A stretch of 64,000 nt of DNA from assembly GCA_963854835.1 (NCBI GenBank), contig OY978527.1, positions 40,064,040 to 40,128,039 on the forward strand, in the 5' to 3' direction. This document shows positions 24,501 through 39,500 of the stretch, one piece after another; positions within the stretch are counted from its first letter, which is position 1; every line of letters begins with the position of its first letter. The stretch is from Megamerina dolium (taxonomy: Eukaryota; Arthropoda; Insecta; Diptera; Megamerinidae). The notes under the pieces were generated by a model that did not search any database, was not told the origin of the DNA, and saw nothing but the letters and a program-made list of their open reading frames with translations. The translations under genes and the position numbers were made by a program.

Positions 24501-27500
24501 AGAATATTTTCCTGTACATGCAAATTAATTGGTTTCCTTTCAAATATCAGCTACAATACATTTTCTTGCAATATCAACAAATATTAAGTTTTCTTCATAG
24601 TTACTCAAGTGAAATCCAGAAATAAAATGTATATACAGAAACATGTACATACATAAGCGTAGATAGAAATTCCTTTCTACCAGTATAGGATTCTAATTTT
24701 CTAATAAGGATGCGTTAAAATTTGTTCGAAAACTCGCTCTCTTTGTGCTAATAAAACTACACAGGCGCTCAGATCTTTCCGACACAGAGTTGATTCGATT
24801 TTTTATGTTATATATAAATTTCAAATACAACAAAATCTAATCATTTAAGTTTCATATAGATTCAGCGTATCTAAAAAAGTGAAATAATTTTCTTGCCTTT
24901 ACTTTCCCTTTTTTCTTAATTATTTTGACGTTCAAATCAATAGATATGGATAAGTAACATCTCTGTAAAAATGACAATAATTGGCAGCACTGAAATATAA
25001 GGTCTAGTAAAAAGTAATCCATTATTTTTGCATTAAATTAAAGGTTTTATTTAGCATAGTTCGAATTATCCGATTTAAGTCAAATATGCACCGTTTTGTT
25101 CGATAATTTGTTGCCATTTTGAATTTGTTGCCACTCTCATAGAAACCCTCGTCCCTATTGACAAAAAACTGAGACAGTAGATTTTCACAAGCTTCTCTTG
25201 AGGCGAATTTTTCACAAGGAAAATCATTCGCCATAGACAGGAACAGGTAGTAATCAGTTGGTGCCAGGTCCGGACTATAAAGTGGATGCATAAAAACCTC
25301 CCAACAAAGCTCTCGAAGCTTCTGGCGAGTCACTATCGATGTGTGTGGCCTGGCGTTGTCCTGATGGAACACAATTCCTCTCCTATTGGCCAAAGCTGAC
25401 CGCTTCTGGGTGATTGCTTCCTTCAGACGGTCCAATTGTTGAAAGTACAGATCCGAATTAAGAGTTTGGCTCTAGGGGAGCAGCTCATAGTAGATGATTC
25501 CCTGCCAATTCCACCAAACTCATAGTAAAACCTTCCTGATCGTCAAGCCACTGTTTGCGCCGGCTCACCGCGATTCGACCACGACCGTTTCCACTTGACG
25601 TTGTCGTAATTGACCCACTTTTCATCACCAGTAACCATCCGATTCAAAAAGGGATCGATTTTGTTGCGATTCAGCAGCGATGGAAATTGAACCATGAGGT
25701 TTTTTTGCGTTAACTCTTGTGGCACCCATACATCGAGCTTCTTTTTGTATCCAGCCTTATTTAAATGGATTTTTGTGCAATGTTTAGCTCCTGGGCAATA
25801 GAAACAGTGCTTACGTGACGGTCAGACTCAACAATTTCCATTATTTTATCGATATTTTCGAGAATTGGCATTCTAGAGCGTAGTGCATCTTTGACATAAA
25901 AATTACCAGAACGGAATCGACGAAATCAAAATTGCACGTGATTGGCTGTTACAGTATCAGGATCATAAACACTATTCACATTTTCAACCGTCTGGCTTGC
26001 GTTTTCGCCTTTATCGAAGAAAAACTGTAAAATATGGCGTATTTTCTCTTTACTGGTGTCCATCTTTGACGTGTGCTCAAACAATACTGAGTCAAGTAAT
26101 CACAAAACTGCCTGAAAAATTTATTTAGTATGAAATCCTATTTTTCTAACGCCATCTAGCGTAACCCGATTGCACTTATACAATGCGCGATATAGATTAC
26201 TAAAGCCATATATTGGAAAAATAATGGATACTTTTTACTACACGTTATATGTTCGGTGATTTTGCCACTATTTTCTGAGTGTTCAATGAAATATACTAAA
26301 CATCAATGACATTCAAATATTTGGTGAGATGAACCTGTCCTTTGAACATTAGGTATTTTCATATTGTGAACAAAATTCGGACATTTTATGTGTATATGAA
26401 ATATTGGGATTTTAATACCCTTTTGTCATTTTAATGTAGTGCCTCTCTTTTAACAGAATACACTTCACATACATACATATATTTAAATATACATTTATAG
26501 AATTAATTTTCTGCAACTGAACCATATACCACATATCTTCTTCTGCCACATAGTTACGTATGTGTATGTTTGATGTTTGTACTGTTCTATGTAAATTTAC
26601 ATTTTCTTTAATTTCATTAGCTTAATTTGCATTTTTTGTTATAACTATAAAAGAATTGTATTTTATACATACTTCTAGTATGTATAATTGAGAACGTATG
26701 GTTCTTTTTATATTCCATTTCATATACATTTTGTGAATTATTATGATTTTCTCATTATGTGTGTGTGTAGGTTATTTTACTACTTCATATATAGTACGTG
26801 TAAGAGTATTGCTATCGAAGAAATTGCAGAAATATAATATTTATAAGAATAAAATATACATTTTTTTCATATGTGAATGTGTGCTTAGAAATTGTAAACC
26901 ATAGTAGCCTCAAGAGCAGGTTAGAGGAAGAGATCAAATAAATAGGAGTTGAGGATGCAAACAATACCATAACACTTCTCGATTCACTTAAGGGGCGCAA
27001 CAAAATGCAAGAGTAAGTTTTTTGCAAATTTATGAGTATAAAAGCGGTGGTTAGCAGAGAGTACTATATGTATGGATATAGGTTATTATGTCGGTTATGT
27101 TATTATTGCTATAAAATATTCGTTTCTTTGTGATTGGTGCATGTTTCCTTAAGATGGATAGGACCATGCGCACTTATAATGGTGCTTGAGCATTTAATTG
27201 AATTTAAGGGGGACTTACACCTTGTAAGCCAATTTTGGAGCTAGTTTTTGACAATTTATTGTAAAGAAACTAGAAAAGATTTTCATTTGAATTTTTTTTT
27301 ATTTATTAGTAGAACAATAGAATACCGCACGTGATTGTTTTTCCATAGTCATGTTGACTTACAAGACCTTGAGATGCGTTCAAAGTTTCAGAACAGTACA
27401 ACACGTGAATCATGAGACTTACGATTAATCTGGATTAATCTCCAATGCCTGGTCCATAAATCGAATCCTTTTACAGGCTAATTTATAAGAACCTTTAGAT

Positions 27501-30500
27501 CAGAAAAATTAAAAAAAAAAATTGATTTTTTGAAAGTGACAAGGTGTAAGTCCCCCTTAATTGATCACCCCTGCATTTATTGTGCAATCTATGTGTATAC
27601 ACAAATATACAAATACATATACACGACTTAGCAATTTTACTACCAAATTCTAAATTATTGAATGTAAGGCACTAATAATAAATATTTAAGCATAAGATGA
27701 TAATAGTGGTATTGATGATTGTGAATTTAGGAATTGGGAAATATCAGAAAAAAAAGAATACCATTTTTAAGTAAAAATTCAACAACAGACTATAACGACT
27801 ATTAGCCTAGACAGACGGCAGCGTTAATCCGTATTAACGACGCACTTAATCCGAATAAAATACTAACCTGACAGACGGCAGTATTGCGGATTATCTAAAC
27901 AGCTGATTGCTGTTTTATTAGGTCTGCTCACTTACATTACTATCACTATCAATTTCTGTCATCTATCACTCTCAATATGAGAAAATCTACAAGTAAGTGA
28001 ACTAAAAACTATCAGAAACTTGTAAATTGACATTCACAGTTCGTAATTGACAGCTGGATTTATTTGTTCTCCAACGCTTTACTGTTAACAATTGTTGAAA
28101 GTTTTTTATAAGCGAACACATCTATTATTTTGTAAGTTGGATCGAGAAAAATTCACAATACACATTTTTCAGCAGTGCTGCCATCGTAAATTGCCCTAAT
28201 CCTCTTTAATTTGGAGAATTAATATAGAATTTAATCCGGATTAACGCTGTCGTCTGTCAGGGCTATATAATTATAATGCTCAATGGATAGTGCATTGGGC
28301 TTGTGATCTATAGGTCGTGGGTTCAATCCCCGGCTGAAGTGCAACTTTAATATCGAAAATATTTTCTGCACAAACCCATATTGCTAAAATCCATTACAAT
28401 GGAAGTGATATGAAATTATGTCGTTCAAATTGATTTAAGTACAGTAAGTTGTGGATGTTGTGTGTGTCGTAGCTCAGTGGTTAATGTGAGGCCTTCTGAT
28501 CTGTAGGTCATGGTTCAATCTATCGAACGGTACCCAACGGTCGGCAAGCAATTGGCAATTCATCCGACACTAACAACTTACCATGAAAAAAGCTTTTAAA
28601 AGAACTCTGTGACAAAGCTAGGAAAAAGTGATGCCACAGGGATTCTGCCGTTCGGAACCGACTAAAATAAGTAGGTGTTCCATTAAGGCGTATAGTATGT
28701 TGATGTTGAATAAAACGCAAACAGTTCGGAATTTTTCCAAATATTTTACTTCGTTCGAAAGGCCACACAATAGGATTATGTTCTCGGATATGTTCATCGC
28801 GACTATTCCGTAGATATCTAAACCTTTCGGCCATATTATTGAAGACATTTTTCAGTATGACCTCCAAAATGGCCCGAATCACCGATTTAATATTGGCTTT
28901 CAAGTCTGGAACCGTCTTCGGTTCATTCACATGGACTTTATCCTTCGTATAACCGTACAGAAAAAAGTCTGACGGGGTCAAATCGCATGACCTGGGCGGA
29001 AATTCACAGCACCGCGACGAAAAATTACACGGTTCGCTAATTTGCGGCACAAAAAGCCTAAATTGAGGCAAGTTGTCTGTGGTGTAGCGCCGTCCTGTTG
29101 AAACTGCATATCATCCAGATCCGGAGCTTCAAACTACGGCACAAAATAGTCCTCCAACATAGTGTTGTACCGCAGAAATGGTCATTTGGCAGCAATATTC
29201 TCAGCATAGCATGCATTCTGCACTCTGATTTGCTTCGAAACATCAAGTACGGACCCAGTTTGGTAAAATTTACTCACAATGTTGCGCACAGTTGTTTCAC
29301 TAATCGACTTGGAATTTAAGATCTAAAATTCGACGATTGCAGTGCGTTGATTTTTTCATGTAGCGATCCATAACTCAAATCCTATACTGTCACGATGACA
29401 ATGACATAAAATATGGCGGGAAAGCGTTGATAACGTAGATTTTAATCGATAACAAAAAACCACACCTACTATTGGAACACTGTAATTAAACAATATAATT
29501 TCAATTCAATTTGAAAGTGTGAGCATGGAATAAGTACTTTAGATGGTGTCCTAATTTAAATAGAAGCCTCTGTTGGCTCTACTTATATGTTGAGTTCTAA
29601 CATATAGCAACCACTACAATGGTGCCTTTGGAAGTTTGTCATGTTGTATCATCATAAAATAATCATTTTGCTTTGTGCGCCAGCATCCTATGCATTATGG
29701 TCTGCATCAACATGGATGACAAAAAATAAAAGAACTTTGCAAATATACATACATGCATGCAGCCACATATAGTACATATATACTAGTAGTTCCAACTAAC
29801 AAAGGGGTAAACAATGGTTTTAGGCAATCATGAGTTCTTTCTTTCGTTCTTTCATTCAGCTCGTTCATTCATTCAATGTCAGCGAATTCATAAATTATTA
29901 TTGGCATGTGTTGGGAGATTATGCATGTAGATACAAGTACGTATGTATAATCTCCCGGTGAGACATTATATTCAATTTGCATGTGCATTGTGGAAAATTG
30001 CCTGAGTGACTAAATTCATTCAAGCATAAGTTCGTCTACTAATTCACTCCGTCATTTGGGATTTGGCATGATTTAGTACGTACGTATAGTAGCTTTGTAT
30101 ATATGTCTATGAACGTTATGTACATAAGTGTATATACTATTCCATTCAGTTTGAAATGTTGTTTAAACTTTTTATTATAATTTTACTTGCATTTAAATTC
30201 TTGTTTTTTTTTTATTGCAGCTCTTTGGAAACATTTCAAATACCATTTGTTGCTGGTGAAAAGGATCTTGTGGTTTTAATTTGCAATTCAGGTATACGGC
30301 ATGAGCTATCCGATAGTGAATATCCAACAAGGCGCAAACAATGTTTGCAGGCACTACAATTAATGGCACTTTCCAGTTATAGAGATGCAACTGAAGAAGG
30401 CAATTTGTCAGGTAATTAACACCATAAGGACGAAGTGTACCACACGTATTCATACTATGAGAGACTAGAGCATTTCTCTACATATGGTTTTTTTTTTATA

Positions 30501-33500
30501 TTTGCATTCTTCTGTATTAAATGAAATATGATTGGTTGCCAATTTTAAGTGATTTTTTTTCAAAAGAGGAAGAGAACGAGACTTTTAGCTTCTCTTGCTA
30601 ATTTGATTCACATTTTCGATAATAATGAGATCATTATTTTCTTACATGCAATTAGAATTACATTAAATAGGAATAAGTTTGTTTTCGGGTATTTTTTCAT
30701 CCGTTTTGCATGGGCACCCCTTTAATGAGTAGAGATACAGGGGAAGAATCTTTTTTGCAGAGCAAAAATTATTGCGGGCCATATTTGACGCAAGAAGAGG
30801 TATGAGCCAATTTTCTAGAAATATCAATTTTGTATGGAGCTTCCTATAAAGGTTGACAATAAAGGGTTAAGCATGTTCCGACGAAATGTAGAGTAGGAAA
30901 AATTAATGATGATCGGCCTTACATTACACCACAGTAGAAGCTCTTTTCAGGGAGAGGGAGACAAAGGGTAAGAATGTTCGGGGAAAGTATTAGGGTGTAA
31001 AAATAAAGAAGGTTGGTCAAACACTTCATATTTAAGGTCCCTCTGCGATAGGCTGGAGCAAAAATGTTGCACAAACAATAGGCAAGCGCCATCAAAAATG
31101 AAGACGAGGAGTAAAAATGGTGGAGAAGAAAAATTGATGGCGGTAGGTCATATATTTTACCACACTTGGGGAAACTCGTGGGAAGCTCTTGGGATATTTG
31201 CCAATTTTCCTTCTAATTTTTTAACTTTGGCCTCGAATCGGCACCATATCCTCCCATTACACACTTGTTATTTTTTTGATCACGTATTTCTTAGAGTAAC
31301 TTTACAAATGCTGAATTGTTGCTGGCACCTGGTCAAGACTCCGTATTTCCAATTCTCAAGTGCTGCTAATTTAAAATTACTATCACCTGTCACTGTTACT
31401 TAGTAGCTATTTTAAAATTTTTAGAAGGTAGAAATGAACAAAGATAGGTCCAAAGATCCTACGCAGGATCTTTGGACCTATTTGCGTTGGTGGCGAGTAC
31501 CGAATAAGGTACAACCATGAGCTGTACAAGCTGTATGCCAATATTGACATAGTAAAGCGCATCAAAATCCAGCGGCTGCGCTGGCTAGGTCATGTCGAGC
31601 GAATGGAAGAACACGCTCCAGCTAAGAAGGTGTTATATTCGGAACCCGCTGGAGGACGGCGCAGAAGAGGAAGACCAAACCTCCGGTGGAAAGACCAAGT
31701 ACTGGAGAACCTGACGGCGCTTGGAATTTCTAACTGGCGCCAGCTAGCGAAGAACAGAGACGGCTGGCGAAGCATATTATTTTCGGCCTAAATCGATATT
31801 CAGTTGTTATGGCCACATAACAAGTAAGTAAGTAAGTAAGAAATGAAGAAACTCTCTGGGAGTCATCAAGAGGAGCGTATTTTCAGCAGGTTAATCGTAG
31901 AGGGATATCACTAACTTACTGTATTCTGCCTCACTCAACATAGCCTTTATATAATGAGGATGGGTTCTGCGAATCTCTTAGTAACATCCATAGTGACGTT
32001 CCTAGGCTTATATCAGTATATAGATCTCGCGCAGAGAAATTGCATAATTTGTTTAACACTCATTGTAGAACGTGGAAAACTTGGGTGCAAAAGAAACACC
32101 GTTATACATTTTCTTTGCGAATGTCCAGTTCTGCCGAGGACAAGACACTGTCTTGAAGGGGATTTTCTGGACTGCTCGGGGTTTAGTTTGAAGAATCTGT
32201 TAGGATATCTAAACTTTATGGGCTGGATTTGATGGAAAACTGTCTGTAGATCAAGATTCGGTGAGGAATTGGTTTTAAAACGGTGCCATATCGCTAATTG
32301 TGACCTACAGCAGGTATTTGTATTTCGGCCATCGCAACCAACTAATCAACTAACCAGGTGTGTATATATTTTTAAAAAGTTAGATTAAAACTTATACCAT
32401 TGAATGGACGGGATTACGTATGAAAATATAAAAAGGAAATATTTAAAGACCCATTGAATACATGTTTATTCCAATTTTGGAATCTCACGTTTAGTTCATT
32501 CTTCCCAGTTTCCGTTTAGTTTTTACGTAGCCGTAGAGAAAAATTCCAATGGCGTTAAATTGTGAGATCTGTTCATTTTTCTTTACGTTGTTGTATTATT
32601 CTATCGAAATTGAACGCTCAATTTTGTTTCACTTTTAAGAAATACGACCTCGACCTTAAAATTTTTCGGGGGTAAAAATAAATTCTTTTAAAACATTTCG
32701 AAAACATTTGAATCAACAAAAAAATAAATAAAAAATAATAATAAATAACTAATAACCATAAAATAGTTATGCTATATAGCATGCTATATAGCATAACTAT
32801 TTTATTCTGATTATATATTGTACTGTATAACGTTTTTTTTCCTTGAACACTTTGATCCGCTCTAATACATTCAATCGTATATTAATTTCAATTAAATAAT
32901 TCATCTTATCGCCCAAAATGTCCATTGAATTTGTAAATACTTCATTTTCATAAACAATTAAACAATTTTTATCTTCATTTTTTCTTCGTACCATCAACAT
33001 TCATTTTGCTCCATTTCCATTAGAGAGTTGTATGAGCCTCTTTGCATTTGTTTCATATCCATGCACATACGATATTTTGTTAACATAGCTCTATACGACA
33101 ATGCTGGTTTCTGGCCAATTGCCAATAATTCTTTGTATTTTTTTTTTTGCTCTTTGTTTGTTTAGTTTACTCTGCTTGCTCCAGTTCTTGCTTCAATGTG
33201 GGCTAAACTATTGGTATTTGTCTATATCATTGGTTTTTCTTCCACTTAATAAGCTTTATTGCAAATTTTTTAACGTTTTTTCTGCTTGATATTTCTTTTT
33301 GTGCTTCATCGGGGTTGTTTTTGTTGTTTGTGTTATACAAGTATTATAAACTGCAATTAGAAAGTTGTCACTCCTTCAAAATGTTGACATATGCTTTGAG
33401 ATATCCCTTTTTTTTTCTTGGAATTTTTTGTTTGTTTCTTTTTTTACTTTGTGGTGTGTTGGCCTGAAAGCTGCTTTCATTTGCTACATTGCATGCAACT

Positions 33501-36500
33501 CATTGAATATTTTGTTATGCTTCCCTGCTTCGTTGTTTAGATTTGTTTTTTATTTGTTCTTTTGAATTCTCTCTCTCTCAATTTGTAAGTTGTTGTTCTT
33601 TCGAATTTGTCCACAGTATCCATTCAGGTCGTTTTTCATGCTATACTTGCTAGCTCTTGGGATATGTGAAAAGCTTTTGTTTTTTTTTCGAACATCTGAT
33701 TTTCATTTGCTTTGCATCGCCTTAAGGCTATATTGAATTTTTCTCCTACATACATGCAGTCATTAAAAAATGTCATCATTTTTTTGTTCTTCTTCAGTGC
33801 AGATTGTGTTTTCCATGTAATTATTTTCTAAAATGATAAAGATGTTGATGATGATGATAACGATTATTATTATTTTGATTATAATTATTTGTTTTTACTT
33901 TGAATTTAATTCATGCCAAAAAGTAGTCTTCTATTTCTATATATATACGATATATTGTACTAGTTATATACAATAATTACTTTTCACATAGTTCACATAG
34001 TTTTAGTAGTATTGTCTGTCTCCTGGTTGGCGTCAAATACCCTGCAGCGTTTCGATGCTCTATGATTCGTTCGTTCGTTTGTTTTGCTCTTGATCATTTG
34101 TTTTTATTCATTCATTTACACATTCACTTCTTCGTCATTTATTATGCCAACACATTGCATATATATATATATACAATATATGTTGTGTAGTTACATAAAA
34201 ATAATTGGTTTCATTTGCCTCTAAAAATATGCTTCATAAAATTGAAATTGAAGCACAAATTGTTGAAATAGTTATTGTGGCCTTTGGTGATTTATTGTGA
34301 ATTAAAAGAAGAAAAAACAAAGTTGAAGTATTAAATTTACAGTAAATTTATTGTTTAAAGCACAATAACAAGAACAATATATACAAAAAAAGAGGGGAGA
34401 TTAATATCATATCAATTGTACATAGAAGTAGGCAGTGGAGTAATGCCACTGATGTTACATTTCACTCATCACAATTTCATTTGCATATTTAATATTAGAA
34501 CTACAACAACAACAACAAATATAATATCAACAATCAGAACGTTAGTAGGAAATACTACTTGTAAGTATATTCAATAATCAGACAAGAGTTCAAGTTGTAG
34601 TTGCTTCTTCAATTGTACTTATGTGCAAATTACATACTACAAAGCATAAAAAAAAATAAATATACTATATTGTATGAATATTTTTGCATATTTTGCATAT
34701 ACAGTGTGCTTCAATTTTAGTACATTTTGGCGTAAATAAAATTCAATTAAATCACGGCTTAATTTGTAGTGTTGGATTCAAAATAGGATGGGCGTTTCGT
34801 TCTGGTAGCAATAAGCCTTTATGCAGAGCAGTAAAAGTGTGAAGTCATTTTCACATTTAATTCTTTTATTTAAATTTTGAAAAGCTGAAATCCTTTTTTT
34901 TCTAGCATTCAGTATGTAAAGTCTTTAGGATGATAGAAATGAATGAGTTCTATTCGTTTTCAATTCATGAATTAAAATTTGGACGAATGCAGAAGCAGAT
35001 GAATGCAGCCTAAAATGAATGGGAATGCTGATATTCATTCAGTAGCAAGCTGACAGCCCTTCATCTTCTTCGCGTCTTGTTGTTAACAAAATATCTGCAT
35101 TGTTTGTTGTTTGATATTTCATTATCTTTCATATATTTGGTTTGATAGTCCTATTTCATAAAGTTTGCGTTAGAGCCATCAATGTTAAAGTCATCACCTT
35201 ACAAAAGTACAGTACGAGCCTCAACAAGCTATTGTAAATGCTATTTTATATGACAAATTTTTTTCTGTAATTGAAAAGGTTCGCTCAAAGATATTTTTCG
35301 TTATATATTAGGCGTATCACATTTGTATTAATTTTTATATAAAAAGAGCAGCTCGATTCAACAGACTACTACAAGCGTGTAAAGCATCCAAATGCATTTC
35401 ATGAGTATGAGAACTTAAAGGCCATGATCAATTAAATACCTCAAACAACCAACGTTATAAACATTTCAAAACCAAACATTTATAAACTACAATTCGTTTA
35501 TTTATGTGAATAATAACAGCTGATTGGTTTTGTCATGGTATAATAACGCAAGGTAGAGCCATTGGGGAGAGTTCTCACGAAAGAAGGAGAAAAAGTAAAT
35601 AAAACAACAACAAACACATGGAGGAAAAAAAAGAAGAAGAAGTTGAATAGGAAACAAAAAACACACTAGCTTGACACTATAAGAATCCAATTTCTGACAT
35701 TATATGGCGCAGCCAAGAGAAATTTTTTGTAGTTGCTCTACCTTCATAATAACACCCAGGGTTTTGTTACAAAGCAGCTATGCTCTTCATGGTAGTAAAT
35801 AATATCATATTTCCAGTATTTCAAAGTTTAAGAGAATTATAATATTGAATAAATTCATCATAGTTTTAAGCCTAGCAAGAATGGGATTGATATTTTTCAA
35901 TTCCCACTCTTTACTGAATGGGAAAGTGTGATAAGTTTAAGCTTTTGAGAATGATGAAAGGTTCGCTTGCCATTCTTTAACGAATTCGAAGCAAAAGAGT
36001 GCAGTGCAGTGCGTTGATGTAGCTTCTAAATGAATTAAGGGTGAGTGAATTCAGTAATGATTCAATTCTTTTACAGCTCTGCCTTTACGTGGTAACTTTA
36101 GTTGATCCAGCTGTATTACGATACAGCTCAAGCGAGTAACTGAACATGCATATTATTGAATTAATCTGATTTGCCGTACAAAATTTAATATTTCAATTCA
36201 AAATAGTTTAATTTTTTTAATTCCACAGAGAAATTTCACCTGAGCTAGGTTGATTATTTTTTCATGGGAAACATTTTTATATAACACTATAAATATAAAT
36301 TGTGGGTGCCGTAGCTCAGTGGTTAGTGTGTTCGCCTTCTATCTGTAGGTCGGTGGTTCAATCCCCTGCTGATGCATAAGTGGGTGCCGTAGCTCAGTGG
36401 TTAGTGTGTTCGCCTTCTGATCTGTAGGTAGGTGGTTCAATCCCCGGCTGATGCATAACAAATTTAATATCGATAAGATTTTTCTTTCGAACGGTACCCA

Positions 36501-39500
36501 CCTGTCGGCAAGCAATTGGCAATTCTTCCGACAGTAACAACTTGCCATGAAAAAGCTTCTTAAAGAACACTGTGACAAAGCTCAGAAAAAGTGATGTCAC
36601 AAGTGTTCTGCCGTTCGGAACCGGCTAAAATAAGTAGGTCCCTTCTAATATTGTCCAAAATTTAAGACGCACAACAGTAATGGAAGAGAAGCTCGGCCAA
36701 TGAGCCCTTTGGGGCTTTATGTGGCCACATATTTATTTTTTATTTTTTATAAATATCATTAGCTTTTGAATAAATAATGTGATCTTTATAATTTTTTAGA
36801 CATATAAATTGAATTTGTACTCCAAATTATCGTGCCACAAACGCCTACAACCCTGTAGTTATGGTCTGCATGGCCATAGTCTTCTTATTTTCGTCTTTAT
36901 TTTACTAACACCTTGTCATTAAATTTTGTCTTGACATGACAAATGTTCAGAGTGCAAATTGAGACATTCTGTATACGTATGTAGTACCTAGTCAAGTCAT
37001 AAATGTTGGTACACAGAAAAATCGACGCCAAATGAAAAAGATTTAATATTTTTCAAAACTATTTTTTTCTTTTTATTGGGTTATTCAATAGTTACAAATC
37101 TTAGAACAACTTATTCGAAATGACTTCCATTTGCTTTCCAGCACGACTTGAGATGATCTGGCCACTCATCGATCGCGAGACACAATTCATGAATGGGGAA
37201 ATTGTCCACTGCACGGACAAGGACTCGTTTCAACGACTCAATATTTGGGTGTCGAGTAGAGCAAGCCATGCCTTCTAATACGGACCACAACTTGTAATCC
37301 AACGAAGTGAGGTGTGGACTACCAGCTGGCCAATCATCCGTTGATATGAAGTTCGGAATGTTGGTTTTTAGCCACAGTTGAGTCGTTTTTGCCTTGTGAG
37401 CTGGAGCAGAGGCCTCTTTGGATCCTCGGAATGAGTTGAGATGCTTCTCTGGATAACCGAGTATACACACGATCGTTATGTTTATTAAACGATTCTTCTA
37501 CGGTGATGATATTCTCGACAGTAAACAGAATTTGTCTGTGAGCGTACCAGCTGCGTAACGCTTTCGTTTTTCGCTTGCGTTTTCTCTCCAATGCGGCCGT
37601 GAGCAGGTGTCCAGTGTGTCGCTTGTATGCGCTGAGTCCCAAATCTTCATGGACAAGATTTTCTGTTTTCGCAGCGGTTTTCTGTCGATTCGTTTCTTCA
37701 CGGCTTTGATCGCTTTCGGAGTTCTCACAATGCATGGACGGCCAGATCTTTGACGGTCTCGTACTCCACCAATGTCCTCAAACAACTTCACAGCACGATA
37801 CACGAGTGATTCCAAGCGGTTGTAACGTCCGAAAAATATTGCCTTTTCCCCATGTTTCATTTTAGTAGGCCAACTACAACAATACGATTTTCCATGTCCA
37901 TGATTGTAAACGATTGATGCCAAAAATATTTTACGTGGCAATGTAGCATAAATGTCAACTGTCAAACCGCAGGCAAGATGAAATGGATGCGCCCAATATT
38001 GCATTCGTAATGAATGCGTTTAGTTGTGTATCAATATTTATGACTTGACTAGGTATTGTGTATCTATGTACATACGGTTCTAGAAATTACAATGAACTAC
38101 ATAGTAAGATGACATGAATTTGAGGGCGCTGTGGGGGGGTTGACAATAAATAGTGATGATTGTTCATTACTTTCCGTATAGTAGTCGTGTGTATGCCTCT
38201 TGATACGGTTTCACTTAATAATTTCATGTTAGGCTTTCGACAATGTTAATGACAACGATGACTACCTCTACGATAACTTTGACAAGCATTTACTGTGTTG
38301 TAATGAAATTATTGTATACACGCATTCCAGAAGCTAGCTTGCTTGATGATTTCAGTTGATTGTAACATATTTACATATAGTACATTGTAGGGAATGTACA
38401 TTGGTTGTTTGGTCGTCATCGTCGTCGTCATCGTTTCATTCTTTCTTTTTTTTTTCAATTTCACATTTTTTCAAGCACATTTTATATGCTTGAGTGCTTT
38501 ACAATGTGCTATTCCGCATTTGACGTTTTTGTTGTTGGAGCAAGAAGAGAGAGAGAAAAAAAATTATATTTAATGATATACTCAATTTTATACGGCCACA
38601 GACGGAGTCATCTTGTTGTCCCTTTGTGTTAAGCTACTCTAAATTTGCCTTCACTTCATGTTTATTCTCACTCTTATATACGAGCATATATTTCCACTTG
38701 AATATCTCTTACTAGTCTAGTATACATAATACGTTCATTTAACGAAATTGTCATTGTTAAAAGCCTTAAGGTATGCAACAATGATACTGCGATTTATTTC
38801 TATTGGTGCCGATGATGACGACGATGATGATGATGATGATGATGATGCTGATGGGGAAGTCAATGGTTAAGTCAATGCTAAGCAATGTCGTGGCTAGGCA
38901 GTGTCAGAAATTAGAATTGAAGTGGAAAATATAATGTGTTAGCGCGGGAATTACGACAAACAATAAAGTAGAGAATCAAATAAATTTGAATAAAAATCAC
39001 TGTTGAACGGCATAGATTTGTTAGATGGAAACTCTCAATTTAATTGTAGAAAAGGATCTATAAATTTATACATCATGTGCCTCAAATGTAGATTTATCTA
39101 CTTGCATTAGTTTGCATTTTTAAGAGAGCCCCATAACTTCTAGTTATGGGAAGTTAAATGAAATTAATAGCAAACTCACTGTTGGTGGTGGCATCAATGA
39201 ATATTACTTCATGTGTAAATTCTCAAAGTATGATGATAGGCGCTTGCCTAATTAATTTGTTAGTTAATTTGTTTTATGAAATGAAATATTCATTACCAAA
39301 TAAATTTTAAAGGGCAAGTTATTATAAACATTTTTTGAGGTAATCTTCAAAAAAGTAAAAGCCCTGCTTAAAAACGCATTAAAATTTTGTAAGAGATATC
39401 ATTTTTTTAGGCCCTTTCGAAGGGAATTTAACGATTAATACCATGTATCGAGTAAGAAGCTACCAATCTGATTGTAAATGGTATCAAAATTTAGGTAATC

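Noticed and set aside
28520..29071. A 183-codon minus-strand gene
   Set aside because: It is a mariner transposase C-terminus read through into a SINE copy.
33101..33565. Small hydrophobic proteins from T-rich DNA
   Set aside because: Low-complexity Phe/Leu-rich translations expected from T-rich intron sequence.
36302..36460. Two tandem functional tRNA genes
   Set aside because: A and B boxes are present, but no clean acceptor-stem pairing is evident, and the unit is fused to a repeated body found at many other loci; a SINE head fits better.
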